Under the pieces are notes generated by a model. That model was given only the letters and a program-made list of their open reading frames with translations. It had not been told where the DNA came from and ran no database searches. The position numbers and the translations under genes were made by a program. DNA of 64,000 nt from Phaeobacter sp. 22II1-1F12B (GTDB lineage Bacteria; Pseudomonadota; Alphaproteobacteria; Rhodobacterales; Rhodobacteraceae), in the NCBI RefSeq assembly GCF_002210165.1, contig NZ_AQQP01000003.1:248001-312000 (forward strand), read 5' to 3'. Below, in pieces: positions 54,814-63,488 of this stretch (position 1 is its first letter; each line of letters begins with the position of its first letter).

Positions 54814-55407
54814 TTACTTCGAGGATTTTTTCTTTTTCGACGATTTGGATTTCTTGGAGACTTTCTTTTTAAGCTCCTTGACCTTGTCCGACACCTTTTT
54901 CGCCGCCTTTTTCAGTTTCTTCTTGGCGTCTTTTTTCTTGTCAGATTTCTTTTTGTCCGACTTCTTTCTGTCGTCTTTGGATTTCTTGTCCGACTTGGTT
55001 TTCTTGTCTGACTTGGCCTTTTTGCTTTTCTTGTCGTCGGTCTTTTTCGACTTTTTGACCGGTTTCTTTTTCGCGGGTTTCGTCGCGACCGGGGCTTCCG
55101 GTTCGGGCGCTGGCTCGGCCTCTGGCGCGGCATCGTTTGTGGCCGGTTCGGCAAGAACGACAGGATCGGGAACGGGTGTCACGAGTTCCGGCTCGGGCGC
55201 GGGGTCAAGCGCGGGGGCGTCGCTGGCCGCTGCGACCTCTTTGGCCGCTTCGATCAGGCGCGGTGCGCTGGCGGCACCGATCCCCGGCACGGCGACCAGT
55301 GCCTCGGGCGTGGCGGCGGCAACGCTTTCGGCGCTGTCGAACCCGTGCTGCACCAGTGCCTCTGCGAGGGAGGGGCCAATTCCGTTAACTTCATTCAATG
55401 CTGTCAT
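54814..55407 (-). CDS. Helix-hairpin-helix protein with histone H1-like lysine-rich tail
   Basis: The product has 197 residues. The N-terminus (about 1-57) has two helix-hairpin-helix-type units (LNEVNGIGPSLAEALVQHG; AVPGIGAASAPRLIEAA) that are likely to bind DNA non-specifically. A Pro/Glu/Ala linker follows (about 65-108). The remaining 85 residues are almost all Lys, Ser and Asp (KKKPVKKSKKTDDKKSKKAK, then similar). This resembles eukaryotic H1-like and bacterial AlgP/HctB-type tails. A nucleoid-associated function is plausible, not proven. AAAGGACTAAAC precedes the ATG at 55407. Confidence 0.8.
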   Translation of the reverse strand: MTALNEVNGIGPSLAEALVQHGFDSAESVAAATPEALVAVPGIGAASAPRLIEAAKEVAAASDAPALDPAPEPELVTPVPDPVVLAEPATNDAAPEAEPAPEPEAPVATKPAKKKPVKKSKKTDDKKSKKAKSDKKTKSDKKSKDDRKKSDKKKSDKKKDAKKKLKKAAKKVSDKVKELKKKVSKKSKSSKKKKSSK

Positions 55408-55467
55408 GTTTAGTCCTTTGCTGTGAGGCGGAAAAGGGAGCCCTGCTCCGCCCCGCAATCGCGCCGA

Positions 55468-55587
55468 TCAGGCCGCTTTCTTAAGCGCCTTCTTGGCAGA
55501 CTTGAGCTTGCTCTCCTGGCGGGCAACCTTCTTTTCGCGCTTTTTGACCTCGGCCTTCAGTTCCTTGATCTTAGCTTTCTTCGCCAT
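55468..55587 (-). CDS. 39-residue lysine-rich mini-protein
   Basis: This frame is too short for standard gene calling. Its 39 residues begin MAKKAKIKELKAEVKKREKK and end KKALKKAA; 17 are lysine and there are no Gly, Pro, Trp or Tyr. The sequence is a single amphipathic basic helix. GAGGAACG lies seven bases before the ATG, a good ribosome site. It lies 60 bases upstream of the HhH-lysine-tail gene on the same strand, so the two basic proteins are probably cotranscribed. Two overlapping palindromes lie in front of it. Confidence 0.7.
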   Translation of the reverse strand: MAKKAKIKELKAEVKKREKKVARQESKLKSAKKALKKAA

Positions 55588-55654
55588 CTGTACGTTCCTC
55601 AATTTTTAGTTTCATCCCGACAGCACTCTGCCGGGCAGCGAGGGAACACATATC

Positions 55655-55680
55655 ACAAAGATATCCTTTGTATATACAAA
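55655..55680. promoter_or_regulatory. Overlapping dyads upstream of the lysine-rich genes
   Basis: ACAAAG-ATATC-CTTTGT (55655-55671) and TTTGTATATACAAA (55667-55680, perfect) share bases. They lie 68-93 bases before the 39-residue gene, in an AT-rich tract, and may be a regulator site or a promoter with operator. Confidence 0.5.
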
Positions 55681-55719
55681 AGTTATACTTTTTGTGAGCG
55701 GCTTTCTCAGCAGCAGCCC

Positions 55720-56700
55720 TTACGCGTTCAAGGGCGCGGCTTGACCCGAAGAGGGGAAAGGCACCAGCCGCTGCTGATCCTCGTCCCAAAGTTTGAGCTT
55801 TAGCGCGCGCACCGCCTCGGGGAACTTGATGCGGCGTGGGGCAATTTCTTCGGGCAAGGCATAGTGGCAGGCGCGCAGGCGATAGCTGGGGATGCGCGCG
55901 TTGAAGTGGTGGATATCGTGCAGCGTGATGCAGGCGACGATATGGTCAAAGGCCCAGCCGAAATCGAGACAGGAAGACCCCTGAAGCGCCGCGATCTGCG
56001 GATCGAGATCCGGGCGGCGATCCCAGTAGGTATCCTCGAAGTTATGCTGCAGATAGACGAGGAAGACGCCGATCATACCGCCGAGAAAGCTTGCCCCCAG
56101 CCAGACCAGCACACCTGTCCAGCCGAAAAGCGCATAGAGCGAGCCGATATAGGCCGCGATGACGAGGTTGTGGAGCAGCACGCCCTTGACGCCGAAACGG
56201 GTGGTGTTCTTGGGCCAGCGGTAGCGGATGAAATAGGTGAAGAGCGAACCCAGCGGCACCAGCACGAAGGGGTTGCGATAGAGCCGGTATTGCAGGCGTT
56301 GCCAGAACCCGGCCTCGTTCCATTCGCGCAGGGTCATCGTGTGGATTTCACCGGTTTCGCGATGTTCGAGATTGCCGATATTGGCGTGGTGCAGGTTGTG
56401 GTTCTGCTTCATCACCTCGAACGGGGCAAAGGTGAAGGGCGAGAGACCATGCCCCGCCCATTCGTTCTGCTGGCGGGTCTCGAACAGGGAATGGTGGCCG
56501 CAGTCATGTTGCAAAACGTAAAGCCGCACGGCCGAAAACGCATGGATCAGGATCATCGGCGCGGCGATATACCAGGTCTCTATCCGGGTAATCGCGAAAT
56601 AGAGCGAGGTGAAATAGACCGCGAAAGTGCCGAAATAGCTTAGCGATGCCAGCCGGTTGTCCTTGTCACAATACTTGCGGGTGTGCTCTCGGAGATTCAT
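55720..56700 (-). CDS. Membrane fatty acid desaturase
   Basis: The product has 326 residues with four membrane helices. The three histidine boxes for the di-iron centre are HDCGHH (about residues 65-70), HNLHH (about 99-103) and DIHHFN (near residue 265). This is the acyl-lipid/omega-type desaturase family, inserting a double bond in membrane acyl chains with O2 and an electron donor. Position and specificity cannot be told. The ATG at 56700 is chosen, but an ATG at 56721 (MRQAKQD) is possible. It is separated from the small lysine-rich gene by 132 bases. Confidence 0.88.
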   Translation of the reverse strand: MNLREHTRKYCDKDNRLASLSYFGTFAVYFTSLYFAITRIETWYIAAPMILIHAFSAVRLYVLQHDCGHHSLFETRQQNEWAGHGLSPFTFAPFEVMKQNHNLHHANIGNLEHRETGEIHTMTLREWNEAGFWQRLQYRLYRNPFVLVPLGSLFTYFIRYRWPKNTTRFGVKGVLLHNLVIAAYIGSLYALFGWTGVLVWLGASFLGGMIGVFLVYLQHNFEDTYWDRRPDLDPQIAALQGSSCLDFGWAFDHIVACITLHDIHHFNARIPSYRLRACHYALPEEIAPRRIKFPEAVRALKLKLWDEDQQRLVPFPSSGQAAPLNA

Positions 56701-56821
56701 GTCTTGCTTTGCCTGTCGCATCTGCGGGCAGAAATTTGCCGCGGCTATACCTATGCGGGCAACTTAACACTTTCTTAATATTTTTCAATTTGATCGGCAT
56801 TAAAATTGCTTTGCGCGGCGA

Positions 56822-57451
56822 TCAGGCGCTTAGATTCAGGACACCCATGGTTTCGAGCCCGGTCAGAACGGAATCCACGGCCACCGTGGCAAGGATAATG
56901 CCCATGACGCGGCTGATGACGCTGGAGCCGGTGGAGCCGATCAGTTTCTGGATCTTGGTGGCCAGCAGCAGCAGCACGAATGTGAAGGCGAGGATGAGGA
57001 TCAGCAGCGCGGCGGTGATTGCCTGATCCTCGAGCGGCTGGCGGTGGTTGTCGGTGAGGATCACCACGGCCAGCATGGCCCCCGGCGAAGCAATCGAGGG
57101 GATGGCAAGCGGGAAAACCGCGCCCGAGAGGTCATCATGGGCCGCCTCGTCGATTTCGCGCGCGGCCTTGGAGTCGCCAAAGATCATGGTCAGCGCGAAG
57201 AGCATCAGCACGATGCCGCCCGCGATCTGGAACGTGCCAAGCCGCAAGCCAAGCGCCTCGAACAGGAACTGCCCGCCGATGAGGAAACCAAGCAGCACCA
57301 GCATGGCGATCAGGATGGCGCGCAGCGCATAGGCGCGGTGCAGCCGCTTGGGGACATTGGCGGTGGCGTAGAGAAAGACCGGAATCGACCCGATGGGATC
57401 GATAACCACGAAAAGCGTGATGAATTCGCGTATGATATCGGTCCAGTTCAC
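56822..57451 (-). CDS. marC: MarC-family inner-membrane protein
   Basis: The product has 209 residues with six membrane helices. LFVVIDPIGSIPVFLYAT, GGIVLMLFALTMIFGD, FPLAIPSIASPGAMLAVVILTDN and SRVMGIILATVAVDSVLTGL are family signatures. MarC was once linked to multiple antibiotic resistance but its transport activity is unproven. It is monocistronic in this window. Confidence 0.88.
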   Translation of the reverse strand: MNWTDIIREFITLFVVIDPIGSIPVFLYATANVPKRLHRAYALRAILIAMLVLLGFLIGGQFLFEALGLRLGTFQIAGGIVLMLFALTMIFGDSKAAREIDEAAHDDLSGAVFPLAIPSIASPGAMLAVVILTDNHRQPLEDQAITAALLILILAFTFVLLLLATKIQKLIGSTGSSVISRVMGIILATVAVDSVLTGLETMGVLNLSA

Positions 57452-57701
57452 CGGATTTTTGTGCCTGACGTAAAAGTTTAGGGGACGTTACCTCTGTCTT
57501 GCCAAGGCTTGCGGCCGGATGCAAGGCGACCCACGTGGCATATGAACGGAAAGGTCGCGTCGTGTGGCCAGCGCGGCGTTATGGCACGGGGCGTTGGTTT
57601 GATACAGCCGTGGCTGAAAGAACTGGAAACCGGGATTCAATTCCCTGCGGTCCCGGGGATAACAAGGCGAGGCAATGCCCCGCATCGCTATCCCGGCCCG
57701 G

Positions 57702-57941
57702 TCACTCAGCGACTGTCACGCTTGAGCGCTTTGTCATCCAGTTCGCGATCCGCGACGCGGCGGGAAAGGCGACTGCACCAAGAACGAAAGCGAAAGGCCA
57801 TGCGACAATGGCGTTTTTCGGCCAGGTGGAAAGCCAGAGAGCGGTGGGGCCAAGGGCGATAAAAGACATAATGCCGGACATGGATACCGCCATGATGGCG
57901 GTCATTATGACTTGGGTCAGGATCAGGGTTTTCTTGTCCAT
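57702..57941 (-). CDS. DUF2798 small membrane protein
   Basis: The product has 79 residues with two membrane helices (about 8-30 and 43-62). MDKKTLILTQVIMTAIMAVSMSGIM and WPKNAIVAWPFAFVLGAVAFP fit DUF2798. No function is known. A short frame ahead of this ATG is not included since GAAAGAACC near 57950 is the plausible ribosome site. Confidence 0.72.
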   Translation of the reverse strand: MDKKTLILTQVIMTAIMAVSMSGIMSFIALGPTALWLSTWPKNAIVAWPFAFVLGAVAFPAASRIANWMTKRSSVTVAE

Positions 57942-58263
57942 CGTTGGTTCTTTCAATGGTGGACAGTGCCGGAGCGCGAAGACGCGACAAGGGCACCATC
58001 CTGTTGCAGGTTGGTGCCGCGGGTTCACGTCTGAGAGCGCAACTAAATCTCGTGTCAACGAGGACTGGAATAACCGGACCAGTCTGAAATCTTTTCGGCA
58101 TCGCTGTTATATCCGACAGAAACAGCAAAGCAATGCCGGAAAGTCAGCTTTGCGGGTCGGTTCTTCGTGATTGCTCGTTCGTTATGCACGCTGGTCAGAG
58201 CCGCTGCAGTGAACCGCCCGCGACGCGCATGGCCGCGAGCGTTATCCTTTGTGGCAGAGAGCG
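57942..58263. other. 322-base intergenic region before der
   Basis: No gene is seen. It has a small dyad CTCGT-GTCA-ACGAG (58049-58062), which would lie upstream of the DUF2798 gene, and a GC-rich hairpin near 58215-58240. The regions after der and before DUF2798 are both included. Confidence 0.45.
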
Positions 58264-59730
58264 CTACTTGCGACGCCCTTCGGTGTGTTTGCGCAGCTTG
58301 CTGGGCGCGGCCTTTTTGCGGCCCTTGTAGGGGTTCTTGTCGTTTTGCGAGCGGATGTGCAGGCGGATGGGCGTGCCCGGCATATCGAAATCCTGCCGCA
58401 AACCATTGACCAGATAGCGCGAGTAGCTTTCGGGCATCTTGTCGGGGTGCGAGCACATGACAACGAATCCCGGTGGCCGTGTCTTGGCCTGCGTCATGTA
58501 GCGCAGCTTGATCCGTTTGCCCTGCGGAGCCGGGGGCGGGTGCTGTTCGAGCATACCGGTGAGCCAGCGGTTGAGCTGAGCGGTGGTCACGCGGCGGTTC
58601 CAGACGTCGTAGGCGCGCAGGATCGCGTCATGCAGGCGCTCAAGCCCCCTGCCCGTCTTGGCCGAAACCGTGACCAGTGGCGCGCCGCGCAGCTGCGGCA
58701 GAAGGCGGTCGAAGGCTTCCTTGAGGTCGCGCAGTTTTTCCTGCTTATCCTCTTCGATGTCCCACTTGTTGACGGCGATGATCACCGCGCGGCCCTCACG
58801 CTCGGCCAGATCGGCGATGCGGAGATCCTGTTGTTCGAAGGGGATTGCGGCGTCGAGGAGCACGACGACGACTTCGGCGAATTTCACCGCGCGCAGACCG
58901 TCGGAGACCGAGAGTTTTTCGAGCTTTTCCTGCACCTTGGCCTTGCGACGCATCCCCGCCGTGTCGAACAGGCGGATATGGGTGCCGTTCCAGTCGACCT
59001 GAAGCGAGATCGAATCCCGCGTGATCCCGGCCTCGGGGCCGGTCAGCAGACGGTCTTCGCCGATGATCTTGTTGATCAGCGTGGACTTGCCCGCGTTGGG
59101 ACGGCCCACCACGGCGACCTGGAGTGGCTTGGACTTGGTGGGTTTCGGCGCGCCGATGGCGGCCTCGTCCTCGTCCACCTCGTCCGAGAGGGTCACGTCG
59201 GTTTCGGGCGCGTCCTGCTCGGCCTGTTCTTCAAAGGCGTCGGCGAGCGGCATAAGCTGGGTATAGAGGTCGTTCAGACCCTCGTTATGCTCCGCAGAGA
59301 GCCGGATCGGTTCGCCAAGGCCAAGGCCCCATGCGTCGATAACGCCCGCGTCGGCAGCGGACCCTTCGGCCTTGTTGGCGGCAAGGATAACATGGGCCGA
59401 GCGTTTGCGCAGGATATCCGCGAACATCTGGTCGGTCGGCGTCACCCCTGCGCGGGCGTCGATCATGAAGAGGCATATGTCCGCCATATCAACGGCGCGT
59501 TCGGTCAGGCGGCGCATGCGGCCCTGAAGGCTGTCGTCATTGGCCTCTTCGAGACCGGCGGTGTCGATCACGGTAAATTTGAGATCGCCAAGACGCGCCG
59601 CGCCTTCGCGCAGGTCGCGGGTCACACCGGGCTGGTCATCGACCAGCGCGAGACGCTTGCCGACAAGACGGTTGAACAGGGTGGACTTGCCCACGTTTGG
59701 ACGGCCCACGATGGCGAGAGTAAAGGACAT
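58264..59730 (-). CDS. der: Ribosome assembly GTPase Der (EngA)
   Basis: The product has 488 residues with two tandem GTPase domains. The first begins [23 protein letters not shown] (G1 at residues 9-16), then DTAGLE and NKAEG; the second begins [24 protein letters not shown] (about residue 207), then [10 protein letters not shown] and [12 protein letters not shown]-terminal KH-like domain ends [18 protein letters not shown]. It is essential for 50S maturation. The start at 59730 is preferred over GTG at 59742. It follows bamB by 52 bases. Confidence 0.97.
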   Translation of the reverse strand: MSFTLAIVGRPNVGKSTLFNRLVGKRLALVDDQPGVTRDLREGAARLGDLKFTVIDTAGLEEANDDSLQGRMRRLTERAVDMADICLFMIDARAGVTPTDQMFADILRKRSAHVILAANKAEGSAADAGVIDAWGLGLGEPIRLSAEHNEGLNDLYTQLMPLADAFEEQAEQDAPETDVTLSDEVDEDEAAIGAPKPTKSKPLQVAVVGRPNAGKSTLINKIIGEDRLLTGPEAGITRDSISLQVDWNGTHIRLFDTAGMRRKAKVQEKLEKLSVSDGLRAVKFAEVVVVLLDAAIPFEQQDLRIADLAEREGRAVIIAVNKWDIEEDKQEKLRDLKEAFDRLLPQLRGAPLVTVSAKTGRGLERLHDAILRAYDVWNRRVTTAQLNRWLTGMLEQHPPPAPQGKRIKLRYMTQAKTRPPGFVVMCSHPDKMPESYSRYLVNGLRQDFDMPGTPIRLHIRSQNDKNPYKGRKKAAPSKLRKHTEGRRK

Positions 59731-59782
59731 GGCCTTGAGCACTTTCGAGTAAGACGAATGCGCCCTTTAGCGCATATCGCGC

Positions 59783-61180
59783 CTAACGGAAAGCGTGCAA
59801 TTTACCGTCGGCGCTGACGACGTAGAGCGTATTGCCTGCAACGACCGGTCCGGTGGTGGCCCCGCCTTCGATCGGCACGGTTGCGACAAGCGCACCGTTG
59901 TCGGGCGCGTAGAAGCGCAGGAAACCGTCACCCGAGGCCACGACAAGCCGTCCGCCCGCGAGAACCGGGCCATAGTTGCCATAGACGGGACCGCGTTTCT
60001 TGGGTCTTTCCTTGACGTTGGCAGGCAGGTCACGGACCCAGATCGTGTCGCCGCTGTTGGCGTCGAGCCGGGCGAGCTGGTTGAGGTCGGTCACGGCGAA
60101 GACGCTGCCGCCGACCGGCCAGACCGGGCTCATCGCGCCCTGACGGGCGGTCCAGCGGACTGCGCCGCTGTTGATGTCGATAGCGGCGGTACGCCCTGAC
60201 CTGTTGCCTGCGTAGAGCGTGCTGCCCGATACGACCGGCGAACCAGTGATGTCGCCGATGCGGCTCGAGGCGCTGCCGATGCGTTTGCCGGCGACCGTGG
60301 CGCTCCAGCGCTGGGTGCCGCCCTTGCGGAAGGCGGCGATCAGCTCACCCGAGCCGAAACCGAAGACCACGTAGGGCCCCGCGATGACCGGCGCGGGGGC
60401 GCCGAGAACATTCGCCACGCTCGGCACGGCCTTAATTTCCCAAGCGATTCTGCCATCGGAGGTGCGGATCGCCATACCGGTGTCGTCGCCCGCCACCAGA
60501 TAGATCAGCCCGCCGTCCACGAGTGGCGTGCCGCTGCCGGTCGCGCCAAGTTTCTGCTGCCAGCGGATCGCGCCGGTCTTTGCATCCAGCGCCGTCAGGC
60601 GGCCATAGCCGGAGGAGACATAAAGCGTGCCGTTGTCATATGCGATGCCGCCGCCGGTGCCCTGCTCTTCCTTGTCGGTGGCGGGAATCAGGTCGGTCTG
60701 CCATGCGACCTGCCCCGAGGGCGTCACACCAGAGACCAGCGCGCCGCTGTCGAGCGTGTAGATCAGGCCGCCCGCGACCACCGGGTCGGCGGTGATGCGC
60801 ACGCGGCGACCGTCGCCAGAGCCGATGCTGGTGGACCAGACCGGCTGCGGCGCGACGCGCAAACGCGCGTTGGAAACTCGGTTCGACTGGGTGCCTATGG
60901 CCTGCTGCCAGCTTGCATTGCCCACCTGTCCCGGAACACTGATCGCACGCGATACATTGTCGATCTCGTCCGGTTTCGGGGTCAGCGGTCCGTCCTGCAC
61001 ACCGGGGCGGATGGTTTCACGCTCACCGGGCAGGATGACTTCTTTCTCACCGCAGGCCGACAGGGTCAGCAGGGCAACCGCGCAGAGACCAAGACCGCGC
61101 TGCGCGAGCCTGCGGTTCTGGCGAGGCGGAGTCGCGATGGAAGAATGCAGCGCCCGCGAGAAATTAAACGGTCCAATCAT
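59783..61180 (-). CDS. bamB: Outer-membrane assembly lipoprotein BamB
   Basis: The product has 465 residues. A signal peptide ends in the lipobox LLTLSAC (Cys about residue 43). The rest is an eight-bladed PQQ-like beta propeller with repeats of the form G.VRWTARQG, GRLTALDAKTGAIRWQQKLG and NTLYVVSADGKLHAFR. BamB is the BamA-associated lipoprotein that helps outer-membrane protein insertion. The N-terminal 30 residues before the hydrophobic core are long for a lipoprotein, so the true start may be an internal one; no internal ATG is seen. Confidence 0.9.
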   Translation of the reverse strand: MIGPFNFSRALHSSIATPPRQNRRLAQRGLGLCAVALLTLSACGEKEVILPGERETIRPGVQDGPLTPKPDEIDNVSRAISVPGQVGNASWQQAIGTQSNRVSNARLRVAPQPVWSTSIGSGDGRRVRITADPVVAGGLIYTLDSGALVSGVTPSGQVAWQTDLIPATDKEEQGTGGGIAYDNGTLYVSSGYGRLTALDAKTGAIRWQQKLGATGSGTPLVDGGLIYLVAGDDTGMAIRTSDGRIAWEIKAVPSVANVLGAPAPVIAGPYVVFGFGSGELIAAFRKGGTQRWSATVAGKRIGSASSRIGDITGSPVVSGSTLYAGNRSGRTAAIDINSGAVRWTARQGAMSPVWPVGGSVFAVTDLNQLARLDANSGDTIWVRDLPANVKERPKKRGPVYGNYGPVLAGGRLVVASGDGFLRFYAPDNGALVATVPIEGGATTGPVVAGNTLYVVSADGKLHAFR

Positions 61181-61254
61181 AACGTCTTGCCTGTCCTGTC
61201 ACTTCCATCCGCCGATGGGGTCAATTTGCCCCGGGCGTCTGCCTTCAATGTGCG

Positions 61255-61929
61255 TTAACCCTGTTGCGTCTCGGGGCGGCGTTCCGGCGTGCCGCCGAGC
61301 GCCACAATTGCTTGCGCGGCGCGTTGTTGCAAGTCGGCAGTCGCCTCGGCGTCCTGAAGAATCGACTGGAATCGGTCAATTGCGGCCTGCGCATCGCCGG
61401 ATTCAACCGAGAGTAGCGCCAGTTGCTCTTCGGCAAGCAGGCGCAGCGGCGCACCGGCCACGGCGAGCGCTTCGAATCCGATCCGGCGTTCTTCGACCGG
61501 GAGCGTTTCCGTCTGGAGCGTCAGTGCCTTGAAGGCCGCGATCTGGCGGTAGATTTCAGGAAGATCGCCCTGCGTCGCGATATTATTCAGCGCGGCAATG
61601 GCAGCGTCGGTCTGGCCCGACTCGGCCTGGGCCGCCGCCAGCGAGAATTCGACGATCGCGTTGCCACCGGGCGTATCGGCGGTAATCAGCGACAGGTCGG
61701 CGGCGCGTTGCTCGGCCTCATTCTGGCGCATCGCGCTCAGCAGGTCATCGCCAAGCGCCTGTGCCTGCGCTTCGGCTTCGTTCTTGCGGTATTCGTTCCA
61801 GGCGGCGCCCCCGACGACGGCGACGATCACGACCAGCGCAATCCAGCCGTAACGGCGGAAATACGCATAAAGACGGTCGCGGCGGACCTCTTCGTTCACT
61901 TCGTCGATGAAACTGTCGGTATCGCTCAT
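61255..61929 (-). CDS. YfgM-like TPR protein (BamB partner)
   Basis: The product has 224 residues: an N-terminal cytoplasmic segment, one membrane helix (YGWIALVVIVAVVGGAAWNEY, about residues 27-46, cited with its edges) and a periplasmic TPR-like region (SLAAAQAESGQTDAAIAALNNIA; LALLSVESGDAQAAIDRFQSIL). YfgM is a chaperone-interacting protein found with BamB and Der in proteobacteria. It is 74 bases from bamB. Confidence 0.87.
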   Translation of the reverse strand: MSDTDSFIDEVNEEVRRDRLYAYFRRYGWIALVVIVAVVGGAAWNEYRKNEAEAQAQALGDDLLSAMRQNEAEQRAADLSLITADTPGGNAIVEFSLAAAQAESGQTDAAIAALNNIATQGDLPEIYRQIAAFKALTLQTETLPVEERRIGFEALAVAGAPLRLLAEEQLALLSVESGDAQAAIDRFQSILQDAEATADLQQRAAQAIVALGGTPERRPETQQG

Positions 61930-62240
61930 GCCTGTTCGCTTTTCCTGTGCCGTTCATCCCGCCGCCGTCAAAGCCTGCGACAGTGGCGGCCAACCCCTTG
62001 TTTTCCCAATCCCGGTGGCCGCAGAAAGTGCCTATGCTCCGAGCAGATTGCCCCCTATTAACCTGCATGAACGCGCAAGCCAAGTGCATGCGGGGCAACG
62101 GGTGTGCCTGCCCTTGCGAACGTAAGGGAAAAATCGTAAAGTGAACCGATCAGTTTAGTCCGCCGTATATCTCTTAAAAGCAATCATAGCCGCGTCACAG
62201 GAAGAGCCTCTGTCGCGCAAGTATCTTGAGGAAGACCTAG
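61930..62240. other. 311-base divergent promoter region between YfgM and RND genes
   Basis: It holds a hairpin CCCTTGCG-AA-CGTAAGGG (62111-62128) and the dyad at 62144. It carries the promoters for the YfgM-bamB-der run and for the efflux operon. No gene is seen. Confidence 0.5.
62144..62155. promoter_or_regulatory. Candidate TetR-type operator upstream of the RND operon
   Basis: AACCGATCAGTT matches its reverse complement at 10 of 12 positions and lies 86-97 bases before the adaptor start. This resembles TetR sites that repress RND pumps. No TetR gene is within the window. Confidence 0.45.
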
Positions 62241-63488
62241 ATGCGCCTCATTCCGGTTCTAACCGCGCTTTTGGTGACCTTTGCGCTTTACGCCATTGTC
62301 TTTGAGCGGGACGCTCTGCTGGCCTTTGCACGCGGATCGGAATCGACCGAGGCTGCGAGTTCCGAGACCGGAGAAGAAACGGCGGCAGAAAGCGAGACCG
62401 CGTCCGAGACACCGGAAAAGCGTATCCGGGTGGTGGTTCAGCATTCCACAGCCAAGACCATCGACAACGCGGTGATTCTGCGTGGCGAGACGGCGGCGGT
62501 ACGCGAGGTCGAGGTGCGTGCGGAAACCGCCGCGACGGTGATTTCGGAACCTCTGCGCAAAGGGACGTTTGTCGAGGCGGGCGATGTGCTTTGCGAGCTT
62601 GATCCCGGCACACGAGAGGCGGCTTTGGGCGAGGCACGCGCACGGCTGAAGGAGGCGCGTGCGCGGGTGCCCGAGACCGATGCACGGCTGGAAGAGGCCC
62701 GCGCCCGACTAGACGAGGCGATGATCACCTTCCGCGCCTCGGAGCGATTGAGCACAGAGGGCTATGCGTCGGAAACCGCGCTGAAATCGGCCCGTGCCGC
62801 CGTGCGCTCGGCCGAGGCCGGCATCGCAAGCGCCACGACCGCGCAGGAAACCACCCAGTCCGGCATCGAATCCGCTGCTGCCGCTGTCGCCGCTGCCGAG
62901 CGGGAAATCGACCGGCTGACCATCGAGGCCCCGTTTGCCGGTCTGCTGGAATCGGACACGGCCGAGCTGGGTAGCCTGATGCAGGCCGGGTCGCTTTGTG
63001 CGAGTGTCATCCAGCTGAACCCGATCAAGCTGGTCGGTTATGTGCCCGAAACAGAAGTCGACCGGGTATCGGTTGGGGCGCAGGCCGGGGCGGAGCTGAT
63101 TGACGGGCGCCGGGTCACCGGTCAGGTCACATTCCTGAGCCGTTCCGCCGATCCGACGACGCGGACTTTTCTGACCGAGATCACCGTGCCCAACGAAGAG
63201 CTGAGCATTCGTGACGGGCAGACGGCCACCATCGCCATCGCCGCGAAGGGCGCAGAGGCGCATAAACTGCCGCAATCGGCGCTGACGCTGAACAATGACG
63301 GGCAGCTTGGCGTGCGCGTTGTGAACGAAGGCGATATCGTCGCCTTTGTGCCGGTCAAGCTGCTGCGCGACGAAACCGGCGGCGTCTGGGTGTCCGGCCT
63401 GCCGGAAGAAACCGACGTGATCACCGTGGGAACGGATTTTGTCACGGACGGTGTTCACGTGCAGCCGAGCTTTCAGGAGCCGCTCTGA
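62241..63488 (+). CDS. RND efflux periplasmic adaptor (membrane fusion) protein
   Basis: The product has 415 residues. An N-terminal membrane anchor (MRLIPVLTALLVTFALYAIV) is followed by a Ser/Thr/Glu-rich linker, a lipoyl-like half (VVQHSTAKTIDNAVILRGETAAVREVEVRAE; KGTFVEAGDVLCELDPG), a long alpha-helical hairpin rich in Glu/Ala/Arg (about residues 125-225), and beta-barrel and membrane-proximal domains (IEAPFAGLLESDTAELGSLMQAGS; LSIRDGQTATIAIAAKG). It bridges the inner membrane pump and an outer membrane channel. The stop overlaps the pump start. Confidence 0.93.
   Translation: MRLIPVLTALLVTFALYAIVFERDALLAFARGSESTEAASSETGEETAAESETASETPEKRIRVVVQHSTAKTIDNAVILRGETAAVREVEVRAETAATVISEPLRKGTFVEAGDVLCELDPGTREAALGEARARLKEARARVPETDARLEEARARLDEAMITFRASERLSTEGYASETALKSARAAVRSAEAGIASATTAQETTQSGIESAAAAVAAAEREIDRLTIEAPFAGLLESDTAELGSLMQAGSLCASVIQLNPIKLVGYVPETEVDRVSVGAQAGAELIDGRRVTGQVTFLSRSADPTTRTFLTEITVPNEELSIRDGQTATIAIAAKGAEAHKLPQSALTLNNDGQLGVRVVNEGDIVAFVPVKLLRDETGGVWVSGLPEETDVITVGTDFVTDGVHVQPSFQEPL

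Noticed and set aside
57499-58170. A 223-codon plus-strand frame opposite the DUF2798 gene
   Set aside because: Composition is Arg/Gly/Ser-rich and without hydrophobic or domain signal, while the minus-strand DUF2798 frame is a clear two-helix protein.
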